Positions 43,484 to 51,746 of a stretch of DNA of 64,000 nt are shown in pieces. How positions within the stretch are numbered: the stretch's first letter is position 1; every line of letters begins with the position of its first letter. The position numbers and the translations under genes are program-made. Source of the DNA: Planktothrix agardhii NIES-204 (lineage in GTDB: Bacteria; Cyanobacteriota; Cyanobacteriia; Cyanobacteriales; Microcoleaceae); contig AP017991.1 in the NCBI GenBank assembly GCA_003609755.1, positions 3,893,001 to 3,957,000 on the forward strand. The letters are read 5' to 3'. Under the pieces are notes generated by a model, which saw only the letters and a list, made by a program, of their open reading frames with translations, was not told the origin of the DNA and did not search any database.

Positions 43484-43692
43484 TTCGATCGCAACTCTCC
43501 CGTAAGTTAGCTTTCCAGACTCAACCTAACATTCATCGGCGTTTAATGTAACTTTGGTGAAGAGCAATCGCACCCCTACCTAAAAAAAGCGATCGCCTTT
43601 CTTATTCTTTTCGCTCGGAGCGATCGCCTTTTCTTGTTTCTGAGAGTGCGATCGCCCCTCCTCACCAAAAGAAAGCGCGATCGCTCTTTTTA
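43484..43692. other. HIP1-rich spacer
   Basis: About 200 bases with at least five GCGATCGC or near-HIP1 sites, including a unit bounded by two of them at 43648-43684. No gene. Confidence 0.6.
43648..43684. repeat. HIP1-bounded repeat, copy 1
   Basis: GCGATCGC, then CCCTCC-x-CAAAAGAAAGC, then GCGATCGC. The same short unit recurs at 45601 and 47139. The spacer has five extra bases here. Confidence 0.65.
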
Positions 43693-44061
43693 TCAACTTC
43701 TAAAAACTTCCACTTTTTCCGACATATCCAATCCTTCTTTAACTAAATTATCAGGAGTAGGATTCCGATTTATAAATTCATCTAGGAGTTCAAAAAACTT
43801 ATCAAGTGCTTTACTTTCATCCTCAGAATAAAAAAGAATTATATTAGCCCAAGATTGGCTAGTCTGCACATTGAATCTTTTTCTTATCCACTCAGGAAAC
43901 TGCATAAAATCGCGATCTTGTTTCGTTGGCTGTTCTCCTAACTCATATTTAGCAACGCTGTAACCCGACAAAAAAGCCTGAAGACAAATAATAGAGTGTC
44001 GTCCCAAGTACATTGAAGGAGCCTTCTTAATTTTCTCAATCAGCCTATATAAATCGTGCAT
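43693..44061 (-). CDS. Small protein, candidate immunity partner
   Basis: 122 residues, soluble. It starts MHDLYRLIEKIKKAPSMYLG and continues HSIICLQAFLSGYSVAKYEL. The I-x-x-(R/A)-P-x-M-Y-(L/I)-G block is a pattern I associate with small proteins found next to polymorphic toxins. The C-terminus is acidic (FFELLDEF, EGLDMSEKVEVF). It follows the papain-fold protein by 42 bases in the same direction, which is the toxin-then-immunity order. The assignment rests on context. Confidence 0.6.
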   Translation of the reverse strand: MHDLYRLIEKIKKAPSMYLGRHSIICLQAFLSGYSVAKYELGEQPTKQDRDFMQFPEWIRKRFNVQTSQSWANIILFYSEDESKALDKFFELLDEFINRNPTPDNLVKEGLDMSEKVEVFRS

Positions 44062-44103
44062 TTTTCACCTCAATATTTTTCAAATAATTGTAAGCTGTTC
44101 GGC

Positions 44104-44487
44104 TCAAAATTCCTCTTCTATAATCTGAAAACTTCCCATCCCTAGTTCCAGAGTAGGAGAGGTTAAATTTTGCAGCCATTCCTGCCGATTCACGCCACTA
44201 TGGTCTATGTTATCAAAAATAATTTCCTCTCTATCAATTGTAATTGATATTCCTTCATGGTATCCAGTGGTAGAAATTTGCTGCTGTCGTCGTAAATCAT
44301 AAATAACTGCCCAAGGTAAGTCTTGCCTACCTAAATCTAGCTTTATCTTCTTACCATTTAGGTTTCTAGCTATTAAAAACTCTTTGATAGCCTGACTGCA
44401 ATCAATACATTGAAAAACTCCATAACGACTGGCAATTTTAGCGATTTGTTGACGAATATCATCTAAATTACTCGGATCTAAACTCAA
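44104..44487 (-). CDS. Papain-fold toxin-like protein
   Basis: 127 residues. FQCIDCSQAIKEFLIARN supplies the nucleophile-type Cys (27 or 30) at the head of a helix, YHEGISITI the His (77), and EIIFDNID an Asp/Asn after a strand: the order and spacing of a papain-like Cys-His-Asp site, as in the 'papain fold toxin' families at the ends of polymorphic toxins. Here the domain stands alone, with no secretion or delivery domain. It may be an orphan toxin tip, or a domesticated hydrolase or deamidase. Confidence 0.6.
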   Translation of the reverse strand: MSLDPSNLDDIRQQIAKIASRYGVFQCIDCSQAIKEFLIARNLNGKKIKLDLGRQDLPWAVIYDLRRQQQISTTGYHEGISITIDREEIIFDNIDHSGVNRQEWLQNLTSPTLELGMGSFQIIEEEF

Positions 44488-44547
44488 ACTGCAAAACTCT
44501 CCTCCTATCTTTATCTAAAAGTAAAGTATAGCATCACCCCTTGCTTC

Positions 44548-44612
44548 AGAAACCGGGTTTCTCAGAGAACTAAAGCATCCCAGCCAAGATTTTATTCAGA
44601 AACCCGGTTTCT
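44548..44612. repeat. Paired palindrome element (AGAAACCGGGTTTCT)
   Basis: Two 15-base palindromes 50 bases apart around a spacer with AAAGCATCCCAGCCAAGAT. Followed by CGCGATCGCC. The copy at 45493 is homologous along its whole length, spacer included. Confidence 0.8.
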
Positions 44613-44663
44613 CACTCCACGCGATCGCCCATAAAATTATTTAACCTCCTCTCATCGGTTAGA

Positions 44664-45107
44664 TTACGATCGCTCCGTCTCTGGCATTTCTCCATCAACA
44701 ACTACCAACCCCACACCGCAGCGAATTGCCGCTTCCGCCAAGTGGCTATCCAGTGTTGCGATCGGCAATTCCAATCTTAATGCTAACTCTAAATAAGCTG
44801 CATCATAAGCAGCTAAACCTTCTTGTCTTCCTAGTACCAGAGTTGACGACAGTGCGTTGCTATCCGTAGCTTCATCAACCTGAATTAAAAGTGATTGTAA
44901 CAAAGTAATAGCCATCTCAGATTGCTCAGTCGTCATGCGATTGCGTCGCTCGGCAACCAGGAGAGTATTAGCAACTTCTAGCGACCAAATTCCTGGTACA
45001 AACGCTTCGCAATCCGGCATCATCGCGAGTATAGCATTAGCATAATCGTTATCTTCATCCACTAAGCACCAACTGATTGCTACAGAACAATCCAATATAA
45101 ACTGCAT
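44664..45107 (-). CDS. vapC: PIN-domain toxin (VapC-like ribonuclease)
   Basis: 147 residues. The four acidic PIN residues are in place: Asp6 (FILDCSVAISW), Glu44 (WSLEVANTL), Asp102 (AYDAAYLELAL) and Asp120 (IATLDSHLA). It is a metal-dependent RNase that cleaves tRNA or rRNA when released from its antitoxin (family knowledge). Its ATG shares one base with the stop of the upstream antitoxin gene (TAATG), so translation is coupled. The pair lies within the accessory island. Confidence 0.88.
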   Translation of the reverse strand: MQFILDCSVAISWCLVDEDNDYANAILAMMPDCEAFVPGIWSLEVANTLLVAERRNRMTTEQSEMAITLLQSLLIQVDEATDSNALSSTLVLGRQEGLAAYDAAYLELALRLELPIATLDSHLAEAAIRCGVGLVVVDGEMPETERS

Positions 45108-45379
45108 TAGAACCTGCGCCCTTCTTCTATCATTTCGCGGATTGAGCTTTTATCCAAGGCAATTTCTTGCCGTAGTTGTCGCATTCTACCAATTGCTGTT
45201 TGAATTGATTTTTTAGTAGTCAGTTGTCCCCAAGCGTTATACTTCGGTTTAACTTCCTCCGATGGTAGAGGCTGCACAACTACCACCACTTCCACAGAAG
45301 TATCTTTAAACTCATCGGGCATTTGGAGAAGCAATATGCCATCGGTTCCAATATGCGATCGCAGTTTCATTGTTTCCAT
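45107..45379 (-). CDS. Antitoxin of the PIN-domain toxin
   Basis: 90 residues. MKLRSHIGTDGILLLQMPDEFKDTSVEVVVVVQP looks like a small beta-rich DNA-binding head. The C-terminal helix (RQEIALDKSSIREMIEEGRRF) is typical of the toxin-wrapping tail of VapB-like antitoxins that end with an EGRRF box. It is upstream of vapC with a one-base overlap. No close named family is claimed. Confidence 0.82.
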   Translation of the reverse strand: METMKLRSHIGTDGILLLQMPDEFKDTSVEVVVVVQPLPSEEVKPKYNAWGQLTTKKSIQTAIGRMRQLRQEIALDKSSIREMIEEGRRF

Positions 45380-45492
45380 GTCAGACTCCAGAAACTTCGA
45401 GCAATTCTAGTTTACCTCAAAGCTGTTCACCTTTACCAGTATCTTGACCGATAGTATAGGTGCTATTGAATGGGGAAGGCGATCGCAACTTA

Positions 45493-45557
45493 AGAAACCG
45501 GGTTTCTCAGATAACTCAAGCATCGCCGCCGAGATTTTGTTCAGAGACCCGGTTTCT
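45493..45557. repeat. Paired palindrome element (AGAAACCGGGTTTCT)
   Basis: AGAAACCGGGTTTCT and AGAGACCCGGTTTCT, 50 bases apart, with the spacer CAAGCATCGCCGCCGAGAT shared with the element at 44548. Confidence 0.8.
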
Positions 45558-45600
45558 CACCCCCACGCGATCGCCACACCATCGCCCACCAAAACTCATC

Positions 45601-45632
45601 GCGATCGCCCCTCCAAAAGAAAGCGCGATCGC
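45601..45632. repeat. HIP1-bounded repeat, copy 2
   Basis: GCGATCGC-CCCTCCAAAAGAAAGC-GCGATCGC. Identical to the copy at 47139 apart from one base in the last octamer. Confidence 0.7.
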
Positions 45633-45688
45633 CGTTAAAACACAATTTTAAAGGTTAAAATAAATATATATACTCTTAAACAAGCGAT

Positions 45689-45949
45689 ATGCCTCTCAGT
45701 GAACTTTTACCCACAGTTAATCAATTATCTCATCAAGATAAACTGCGACTCATTCACTTTCTCCTACTTGCAGTTGCCAAGGAACAAGGATGCAGCCTAG
45801 AACCTGCTGAAGATACTAATTCAGAAAATATACTTTTGAATCAACTAGCATCAACGAGTGCAGTTGTATGGTCTCCACAGGCAGATCAGGAATCAATTCA
45901 AGCATTATCAGAACTTCTAGCTACCGCTCAACAATCAGCCCATGCTTAA
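45689..45949 (+). CDS. Small partner of retropepsin-like protein 1
   Basis: 86 residues, acidic and helical: MPLSELLPTVNQLSHQDKLRLIHFLLL, then an Asp/Glu/Ser-rich linker and a terminal ALSELLATAQQSAHA helix. It resembles short antitoxin-like or adaptor proteins that begin with a similar 'L-x-H-x-(D/E)-K-(L/F)-x-L' helix in cyanobacteria. It overlaps the protease gene by eight bases, so the two are translated together. Confidence 0.7.
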   Translation: MPLSELLPTVNQLSHQDKLRLIHFLLLAVAKEQGCSLEPAEDTNSENILLNQLASTSAVVWSPQADQESIQALSELLATAQQSAHA

Positions 45950-46370
45950 TAGTCAGCGATTTCCATTTATAGAGCGAATTGATACCCTTGGGCGATCAAG
46001 TATCATGCCATATTTGCCAATCACTCTCTCCAACGGCAGCAACTCCGTAGAAGTGATGGCATTATTAGATACTGGTGCAAGTGTTAATGTTCTCCCATAT
46101 CAGATTGGTCTACAACTAGAGGCAATATGGGAACAGCAAACCGTTCCTATTCAATTGAGTGGGAATTTGGCCCATAGTGAGGCGCGGGGATTGGTGCTTT
46201 CGGGTACAGTTGCTCAGTTTTCGTCGCTCTTGCTGGCATTCGCTTGGACTCGTTCGACAGATGCACCTGTAATCCTTGGACACCTCAACTTTTTCTCGGA
46301 GTTTAATGTCTGTTTTTTTCGTCACGAATTAGCTTTTGAGCTTTACCCAAGGGAAAAAGGAATTGTTTAA
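45942..46370 (+). CDS. Retropepsin-like aspartic protease 1
   Basis: 142 residues. The single catalytic motif LLDTGASVNVLP (Asp43) is followed by the flap region, and VILGHLNFFSEF is the typical closing I-(L/I)-G-x-x-x-(F/L) block. Such proteins would dimerise to form one active site, as retroviral proteases do (family knowledge). No reverse transcriptase or gag-like gene is present. The protein is cytosolic by sequence; its target is unknown. It is co-translated with the small protein upstream, so the pair looks like a functional unit. Confidence 0.8.
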   Translation: MLNSQRFPFIERIDTLGRSSIMPYLPITLSNGSNSVEVMALLDTGASVNVLPYQIGLQLEAIWEQQTVPIQLSGNLAHSEARGLVLSGTVAQFSSLLLAFAWTRSTDAPVILGHLNFFSEFNVCFFRHELAFELYPREKGIV

Positions 46371-46501
46371 GCAATATGCGATCGCGCTTTCTTGTTTCTG
46401 ATGAGCGATCACCTAAAATGAAAGAGCGATCGCAGCACCAAAACCAACCGCGATCAATATCTGCGGTATAATATTCAGTGTAGCGATCGCAAGGCGAGAC
46501 T

Positions 46502-46774
46502 ATGCAAACCATCCTTTTAAGCCGAGAAGAAGTGGCACGACGCGCCCGACAATTGTATGAGAGCAGCATCCGTCAACAAGTTGAGATAGACAAAAACATC
46601 GGCAAGATGGTGATCATCGACTTTGAATCAGGAGACTACGAAGTAGATGAAACTGGGTTAAAATCAGCCCGAAAACTCAGTGAAAAACATCCAAATGCTC
46701 GTCTATTTGGTATTCGTATTGGATACAATGTAGCTGTATCATTCGGTGGAATTATGGAGCGTGTTTACAGGTGA
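46502..46774 (+). CDS. Small partner of retropepsin-like protein 2
   Basis: 90 residues: SREEVARRARQLYESSIRQQVE, then IGKMVIIDFESGDYEVDETGLKSA and IRIGYNVAVSFGG. Two short strands and helices, unlike the first partner. Its TGA overlaps the GTG of the protease (GTGA), so the pair is translationally coupled. I recognise this small protein only as a common neighbour of such proteases in cyanobacteria. Confidence 0.72.
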   Translation: MQTILLSREEVARRARQLYESSIRQQVEIDKNIGKMVIIDFESGDYEVDETGLKSARKLSEKHPNARLFGIRIGYNVAVSFGGIMERVYR

Positions 46775-47136
46775 TTTCCGGCATTGTAACTGATAGACAC
46801 GCAACCATCACCCTGACATTTCTGCTTTTCAACGGCTCAACTATACCGATTGAATTTGTCATCGATACAGGATTCACTGGACATCTTTGCTTGCCCCCAG
46901 AAGCCGTTTCATTATTGAGGCTACCTTTCATATTCGATCTCCCGGCAAACTTAGCAGACAACAGTGAGATTTTACTCCCAGTCCATGAAGCGGTTGTCAT
47001 TTGGAACGGGGAAGAGACGGAAGTTCATGTAATTGCTACACCGAAGACGACCCTTACTTGGAACTGCCCTACTAAACGATAGGGAACTTGTCATTCAGTT
47101 TACAGAAGGTGGGTTAGTAACAATCGATGATTTGTA
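46771..47136 (+). pseudogene. Retropepsin-like (clan AA) protease 2, frameshifted
   Basis: The first 90 codons are intact with the active-site motif FVIDTGFTGHLCLP (Asp32) and LADNSEILLPVHEAVVIWNGEE. After VIAT the frame reads TKR-type sequence and stops at 47082. In the next frame the DNA reads EDDPYLELP, and then in the third frame LLNDRELVIQFTEGGLVTIDDL to a stop at 47136, exactly the expected C-terminus. Two single-base losses, near 47041 and 47070, would explain this. The catalytic part is complete but the C-terminal third is lost. Confidence 0.7.
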
Positions 47137-47138
47137 GT

Positions 47139-47170
47139 GCGATCGCCCCTCCAAAAGAAAGCGCGATCAC
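47139..47170. repeat. HIP1-bounded repeat, copy 3
   Basis: GCGATCGC-CCCTCCAAAAGAAAGC-GCGATCAC, immediately after the stop of the broken protease. Confidence 0.7.
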
Positions 47171-47186
47171 AAATGCCTTGAAGATT

Positions 47187-47220
47187 AAAAACCCGATAAC
47201 TTTCACGAAATCGGGTTTTT
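47187..47220. terminator. Bidirectional terminator between the protease remnant and gyrB
   Basis: AAAAACCCGAT pairs with ATCGGGTTTTT around a 12-base loop. The A- and T-runs on both sides let it work in either direction; gyrB (minus strand) ends 30 bases to the right. Confidence 0.88.
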
Positions 47221-47249
47221 AGGGCATACCTCAAGTAATCGCAAACCCC

Positions 47250-50200
47250 TTAGATGTCTAAATCCGTCAAATTTAAGCGGGGGGCGTGGGTTTCGATGAA
47301 CTCCCGACGGGGGGCAACGCGATCGCCCATTAATATGGTAAAAATCCGATCTGCCTCGGCGGCATCTTCCACTTCCACCCGTTTAATCATTCGAGTTTCT
47401 GGGTTCATAGTGGTTGTCCAAAGTTGTTCGGGCATCATTTCCCCTAACCCTTTAAACCGTTGAATATTGTAGTTAGCATTGGCGGGTAAACTTCTCAAAT
47501 GCTCCTGTAATTCCTGTTCATTGTAACAGTATTGATGGTTCCGTCCCCGTTCCACTTTGTACAGGGGAGGACAGGCAATATAAATATAGCCTTGATCGAC
47601 TAATTCCCGTTGATAACGATAGAAAAAGGTGAGTAATAAAGTCCGAATGTGGGCGCCATCAACGTCCGCGTCGGTGTTATGACAGCAGAGTCCTCCAGTA
47701 CCACAAACAAAGTTTTCATCCCCATCAACGGAGAAGTCATAAACATACTCTCCAACTAATTCAATCTCCTCTGCCTTGATAACTTTTAATCCCATTAAAT
47801 CTTCACTAATGGGTAAATAATCCATCGGTTTTTGAGTCGGAAGTTGTAAATAGGTTTTGAGTTTTTCTGCTCCTAAATGACGTTGCCAAATTAAACGACA
47901 ACTTTCGAGTTGTTGTTTCCCACAAAGGGTAAGAGTATGGTAGGGATAACGGGTTTGAATTGGGGCTGTGTGATTCAATTGAGGTTGATGTTCACTGGTA
48001 CTGGCAATTAATCCCAATTGTCCGAATAAATAGAGTAATCCATTCTTAATTGAATTGGAGTTAGTTGTCCAAGAAATATTCGCCTCACTGGTTGTACCAT
48101 CCCCTAAGAAATACCCCTCTAAAAAGGCAAGTTGTAAAGGTTCAGTCACCGAGAAAACCAGATCGGGAATTTGTTTTTCATGGGATTTTTTTCCTAATCC
48201 CCATGCTTGTAACAGTCGGGCAGCGGCTACACTATGAAAGTAGAGTTTAATGCCCTGACTTTCGGGATCATTATAGCGGCGTGGGGTTTCCCCAAATACC
48301 TCTTGAATAGCTGTAATTAACTCAGGAATAAATCGCTCATCTTTTGTGCCTAAATTCAGACTGACTTGATGTTTTGATAGGGTTCCTTCCGCTACATACC
48401 AACCCAAAAACCACATTAATTCTGAAGTAATAGGTAAATAGCGATCGAATGCTTTATTCTGGTGCGCTTGAGGAACAATTTTTAGGTTATCCCCTAATTG
48501 AATTAACTCGCTTGGTGTGAAATATTCAAAGGGTTTGTAATTACTAACTTCTCGCCAACGGGAGTTTTTACTGCTGTCATCTTGAGTCAGGAGTTGATCA
48601 ATTTTAGAGGGAAGGGTTTGGTAAACAATATTTTCGTTACCTCCAATTGTCTCTAAATAATCCAAGAAATTAGACAAAATTGGGCGATTAATTCCCCGTT
48701 CCCAGTGACTAATAGTAATCGGTTGTTTGACTCCAATGGCAGTGGCTAATTGTTTTTGAGTCATGCCTAATGCTTGACGTTGGGCAATTAATTTTTGCCA
48801 TCCTTGAGCATCTAATTCAACCCGGGTTTCACTGAATAATTCCGGTTTTTCAACCTTAGCTAAAATCCGGCGACTGGCAATTTTACGAACATCTTCTCCT
48901 TGTAAATATAAGGATTGAGTCACACCCGCTTCATAGAAAATTCGGAGTAAATCAATCCGGGTTTGGGGTTCAGTTGAACGGGGTAAACGACGACTGGCAA
49001 CTAACCAATCTCCGGGTTTAATTTCATTGCCTTTTTTGAGTTTAACTTCCCCGTTTTCATAAACAAAAACACTATGGGAAGATGTGACTTTAATCTGACG
49101 ATTATAGCGAGTCGTCAGTTGATACATGGGTTCTTCATGACCGTGACGAATTACGGCTTTAATCGGACGAAAACGGGTGGCATGGGTTACGGGATCAAAG
49201 GCAACCACTTGATAGCGTTCTGGGGTACGTTTCCCCTCGATACACTCATCAATAAACTTACCAATTTCTACAAATTCCGTTTTCCCGGTATCTTCCATTA
49301 CTAACGTTGGTTCATCACCCGCAACGCTCATAATTATGACTTTATGATAACGCAACCCGGTAGCATCAAATTCTTCTCCCTTAATTCCTAATCCTAATGC
49401 TGTAATTAAGGATTGAATTTCATTATTTTTGTAGATTTTGGCATCATCCGTTTTCTCAATATTCAGGATTTTTCCGCGTAAAGGAAGAATGGCTTGGGTA
49501 CGGCGATCGCGTCCTTGTTTGGCGCTATTATGCACAAATATACCCGCCGATAATGCGAAGTTATGGCTATGGGGAACTTCAATATCATAAACATCATGCC
49601 GTTCTTCTAACCATTCGATAGAAATTACCCGATGGTTATAGTTACGAATAGCAGTTCGGGTGGCAACTTCATCCCCTTCAAAATAGCGATCGCAAAAGGT
49701 TTTAAAGGTCTGATCTTTTTGCGGTTTAAGAGAGTTTGCTGACGGGTTATATATCTGATAGAGTGATGCTAGGGTTCGGGCATAATCGCTTTGATATTGA
49801 GATTCTAAGCGGTCTTGATCTTCCCGTTGTTTTAATTGATAGTTATTGGCTAATACATGGGTATCAATCCATTGATCAGAACCGGGATTCCAAACCTTTT
49901 GATTTCCCTTTAATTCCCCATTATTTTCCGCAGGGGAAAGTTGATAATGAAACGGCATTAAGGAATCTTCTGGGGTTAATTCTGCTGCTGCTTTATAGGT
50001 GCGATCGCGCAACATAAACGGATGATCGGGAGTACAAATCAGGGTTTCTCCATTATCTAAAGTTAATTGCACGACTTGGGCATTTTGTTTCGTAAGTCGA
50101 GCATGAATTACTCGCTCAATCCCTATATTTCCACTATTATTAATAGTATAGCAAAAATGCTCTTTCCCTTGATTTTGTTCTTCAACAATTTCTTGAAATG

Positions 50201-51563
50201 TTTTCTCTGAACCATCGGCTAACCGAATCAAAGTAGAACCCAAAAAACAGCCTCCGGCACTATCGCCTTCGACTAAGAAAATCTCTGATTCATGGGGATC
50301 TCGGGTACTACAGTCCGCTAATTTACCGGGTAAAGGTGAGGATTCTAAGACCGATTTTCGACGAACTAAATCCCGGGCTCGACGAGCGGCTTCTGCGGCT
50401 TTAAAGGCTTGGATGGCTTTCTCAATTATCGCATCGGCAATTCCTGGATTAAATTCTAAATACTCGGTTAAAGCTTCCCCCACCAAGGAGTCAACAATTC
50501 CCCGAACCTCTGGATTTCCTAATCGGGTTTTGGTTTGTCCTTCAAATTCAGGATCGGGAACTTTCGCGGAAATAACGGCGGTCAGACCTTCCCTAATATT
50601 TTCCCCGCCTAAATTTGCTTCTCCTTCTTTAAGTTTATTCCGTTTACGGGCGATCGCATTTAAAGTCCGAGTCAAAACGGTTTTTAACCCTTCCAAATGG
50701 GTTCCACCATCGATAGTTCTAATATTATTAGCAAAGCCTAAAACCGTATCACTATAGGCATCGGTACACCACTGCAAAGCGACTTCTATTTGAACATTAC
50801 TCCGTTCTCCACAAGTATAAATAATATCTTCATGGAGGGGTTGTTTATCATTGTTCATGTAGGCGATATACTCCCGAATTCCGCCTTCATAACAGTAGGT
50901 TTCTATCCTGGGATTTTCACGATTTAAGAGTTCTAAACGACTATCGGTGAGGGTGATTTTGACTCCCGCATTCAAATAGGCGAGTTCCCGTAAACGGGAA
51001 GCAATGGTATCACAATCAAACTCAATTCCGGTGGTAAAAATTGACGTATCAGGTAAAAAGGAAACGGAGGTTCCGGTGCGGGCTTCTTTGATCGGTTTTG
51101 AGGTGAGTTCCGTGGCGGGAGTCCCCCGTTCAAAGCGTTGGGAATATTCTTTTCTATCCCGAAAAACCGTAACTTCTAACCATTCTGATAAGGCGTTAAC
51201 AACGGAAACCCCGACCCCATGTAAACCCCCAGAAACCTTATAACCGCCACCGCCAAATTTACCTCCGGCGTGCAGAACTGTTAACACCGTTTCTAAAGCG
51301 GACTTTCCGGTTTTAGAATGGGTATCGACGGGGATACCGCGACCATCATCGGTGACGGTGACGGAACCATTGGCGTTGAAGTCGATTTCGATGTGGGTGC
51401 AATAGCCAGCCAGCGCTTCATCGATCGCATTGTCTACAACCTCGTATACTAAATGGTGGAGTCCTCTTGGCCCTGTGGAACCAATGTACATTCCAGGGCG
51501 TTTGCGAACGGCTTCCAAACCTTCAAGGACTTGAATTTGGTCGGCGCTGTAATTGCTGGTCAT
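47250..51563 (-). CDS. gyrB: DNA gyrase subunit B precursor with two inteins
   Basis: 1437 residues as translated; removal of two inteins (241 and 551 residues) leaves 645, the normal size of cyanobacterial GyrB. The GHKL ATPase is intact ([35 protein letters not shown]). The Toprim domain would be EGDSAGG|SAKQGRD and [21 protein letters not shown] after splicing. So both inteins interrupt the two most conserved Toprim motifs, the acidic metal-binding sites. The mature enzyme introduces negative supercoils with GyrA. Splicing must occur for function, and both junctions keep the needed residues. Divergent from miaA. The start ATG at 51563 is favoured by alignment to the usual N-terminus. Confidence 0.95.
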   Translation of the reverse strand: MTSNYSADQIQVLEGLEAVRKRPGMYIGSTGPRGLHHLVYEVVDNAIDEALAGYCTHIEIDFNANGSVTVTDDGRGIPVDTHSKTGKSALETVLTVLHAGGKFGGGGYKVSGGLHGVGVSVVNALSEWLEVTVFRDRKEYSQRFERGTPATELTSKPIKEARTGTSVSFLPDTSIFTTGIEFDCDTIASRLRELAYLNAGVKITLTDSRLELLNRENPRIETYCYEGGIREYIAYMNNDKQPLHEDIIYTCGERSNVQIEVALQWCTDAYSDTVLGFANNIRTIDGGTHLEGLKTVLTRTLNAIARKRNKLKEGEANLGGENIREGLTAVISAKVPDPEFEGQTKTRLGNPEVRGIVDSLVGEALTEYLEFNPGIADAIIEKAIQAFKAAEAARRARDLVRRKSVLESSPLPGKLADCSTRDPHESEIFLVEGDSAGGCFLGSTLIRLADGSEKTFQEIVEEQNQGKEHFCYTINNSGNIGIERVIHARLTKQNAQVVQLTLDNGETLICTPDHPFMLRDRTYKAAAELTPEDSLMPFHYQLSPAENNGELKGNQKVWNPGSDQWIDTHVLANNYQLKQREDQDRLESQYQSDYARTLASLYQIYNPSANSLKPQKDQTFKTFCDRYFEGDEVATRTAIRNYNHRVISIEWLEERHDVYDIEVPHSHNFALSAGIFVHNSAKQGRDRRTQAILPLRGKILNIEKTDDAKIYKNNEIQSLITALGLGIKGEEFDATGLRYHKVIIMSVAGDEPTLVMEDTGKTEFVEIGKFIDECIEGKRTPERYQVVAFDPVTHATRFRPIKAVIRHGHEEPMYQLTTRYNRQIKVTSSHSVFVYENGEVKLKKGNEIKPGDWLVASRRLPRSTEPQTRIDLLRIFYEAGVTQSLYLQGEDVRKIASRRILAKVEKPELFSETRVELDAQGWQKLIAQRQALGMTQKQLATAIGVKQPITISHWERGINRPILSNFLDYLETIGGNENIVYQTLPSKIDQLLTQDDSSKNSRWREVSNYKPFEYFTPSELIQLGDNLKIVPQAHQNKAFDRYLPITSELMWFLGWYVAEGTLSKHQVSLNLGTKDERFIPELITAIQEVFGETPRRYNDPESQGIKLYFHSVAAARLLQAWGLGKKSHEKQIPDLVFSVTEPLQLAFLEGYFLGDGTTSEANISWTTNSNSIKNGLLYLFGQLGLIASTSEHQPQLNHTAPIQTRYPYHTLTLCGKQQLESCRLIWQRHLGAEKLKTYLQLPTQKPMDYLPISEDLMGLKVIKAEEIELVGEYVYDFSVDGDENFVCGTGGLCCHNTDADVDGAHIRTLLLTFFYRYQRELVDQGYIYIACPPLYKVERGRNHQYCYNEQELQEHLRSLPANANYNIQRFKGLGEMMPEQLWTTTMNPETRMIKRVEVEDAAEADRIFTILMGDRVAPRREFIETHAPRLNLTDLDI
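47676..49328 (-). mobile_element. Intein 2 of GyrB, LAGLIDADG type with embedded HTH
   Basis: Residues 746-1296 (551 aa) of the precursor. Ser at +1 of the intein ([11 protein letters not shown]), the block-B-like VTSSHSVFV, and the C-terminal [12 protein letters not shown] before Thr+1 of [10 protein letters not shown]. The endonuclease has both dodecapeptide blocks: [14 protein letters not shown] (1050-1063) and [15 protein letters not shown] (1145-1159). Between the splicing block and the endonuclease lies a helix-turn-helix of XRE type (about 921-972: [19 protein letters not shown], then [11 protein letters not shown]). The insert is in the Toprim DxD motif. The large size and intact acidic residues suggest an active homing endonuclease. 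Confidence 0.9.
49527..50249 (-). mobile_element. Intein 1 of GyrB, endonuclease apparently lost
   Basis: Residues 439-679 (241 aa). Cys+1 ([13 protein letters not shown]), block [14 protein letters not shown], block F-like [17 protein letters not shown] and the end GIFVHN before Ser+1 of SAKQGRD. The insertion site GDSAGG is the same one used by the known GyrB intein of Synechocystis. The middle 100 residues are polar and hold [22 protein letters not shown] but no LAGLIDADG or HNH catalytic motif, so the endonuclease seems lost or reduced. All splicing residues are present. Confidence 0.9.
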
Positions 51564-51746
51564 TTGATCACGACTCCAGTATTGGTTGAGTAAAAACGTC
51601 CCTTATGGCGTTCTTACATTAAAATGATAAAACTTTCAAAAATTGTAGCACAAATAGGTTGGAGAGGATCGTAGGGCATTCTCAAATGAAATTTGGACAG
51701 GGTTGATATATTCGGTTATCCGTGATGGGCGCAAGGAGAAGGAAAG
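51564..51746. promoter_or_regulatory. Divergent gyrB-miaA promoter region
   Basis: About 180 bases between the two start codons. AAGGAGAAGGAAAG before miaA is a good ribosome-binding site. No clear operator. Confidence 0.4.

Larger units (their letters stand above)
45380..45688. other. Repeat-filled intergenic region
   Basis: About 300 bases containing the second paired palindrome of the island, a HIP1-bounded repeat and several HIP1 sites. Short ORFs here have no ribosome-binding site and cross the repeats. Confidence 0.55.

Noticed and set aside
45942-47136. Retroelement origin of the aspartic proteases
   Set aside because: No reverse transcriptase, integrase, gag or terminal repeats are present, so they are treated as cellular retropepsin-like proteins.
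48055-48250. Small plus-strand ORFs inside gyrB
   Set aside because: They are antisense shadows of a long, well-supported gene.
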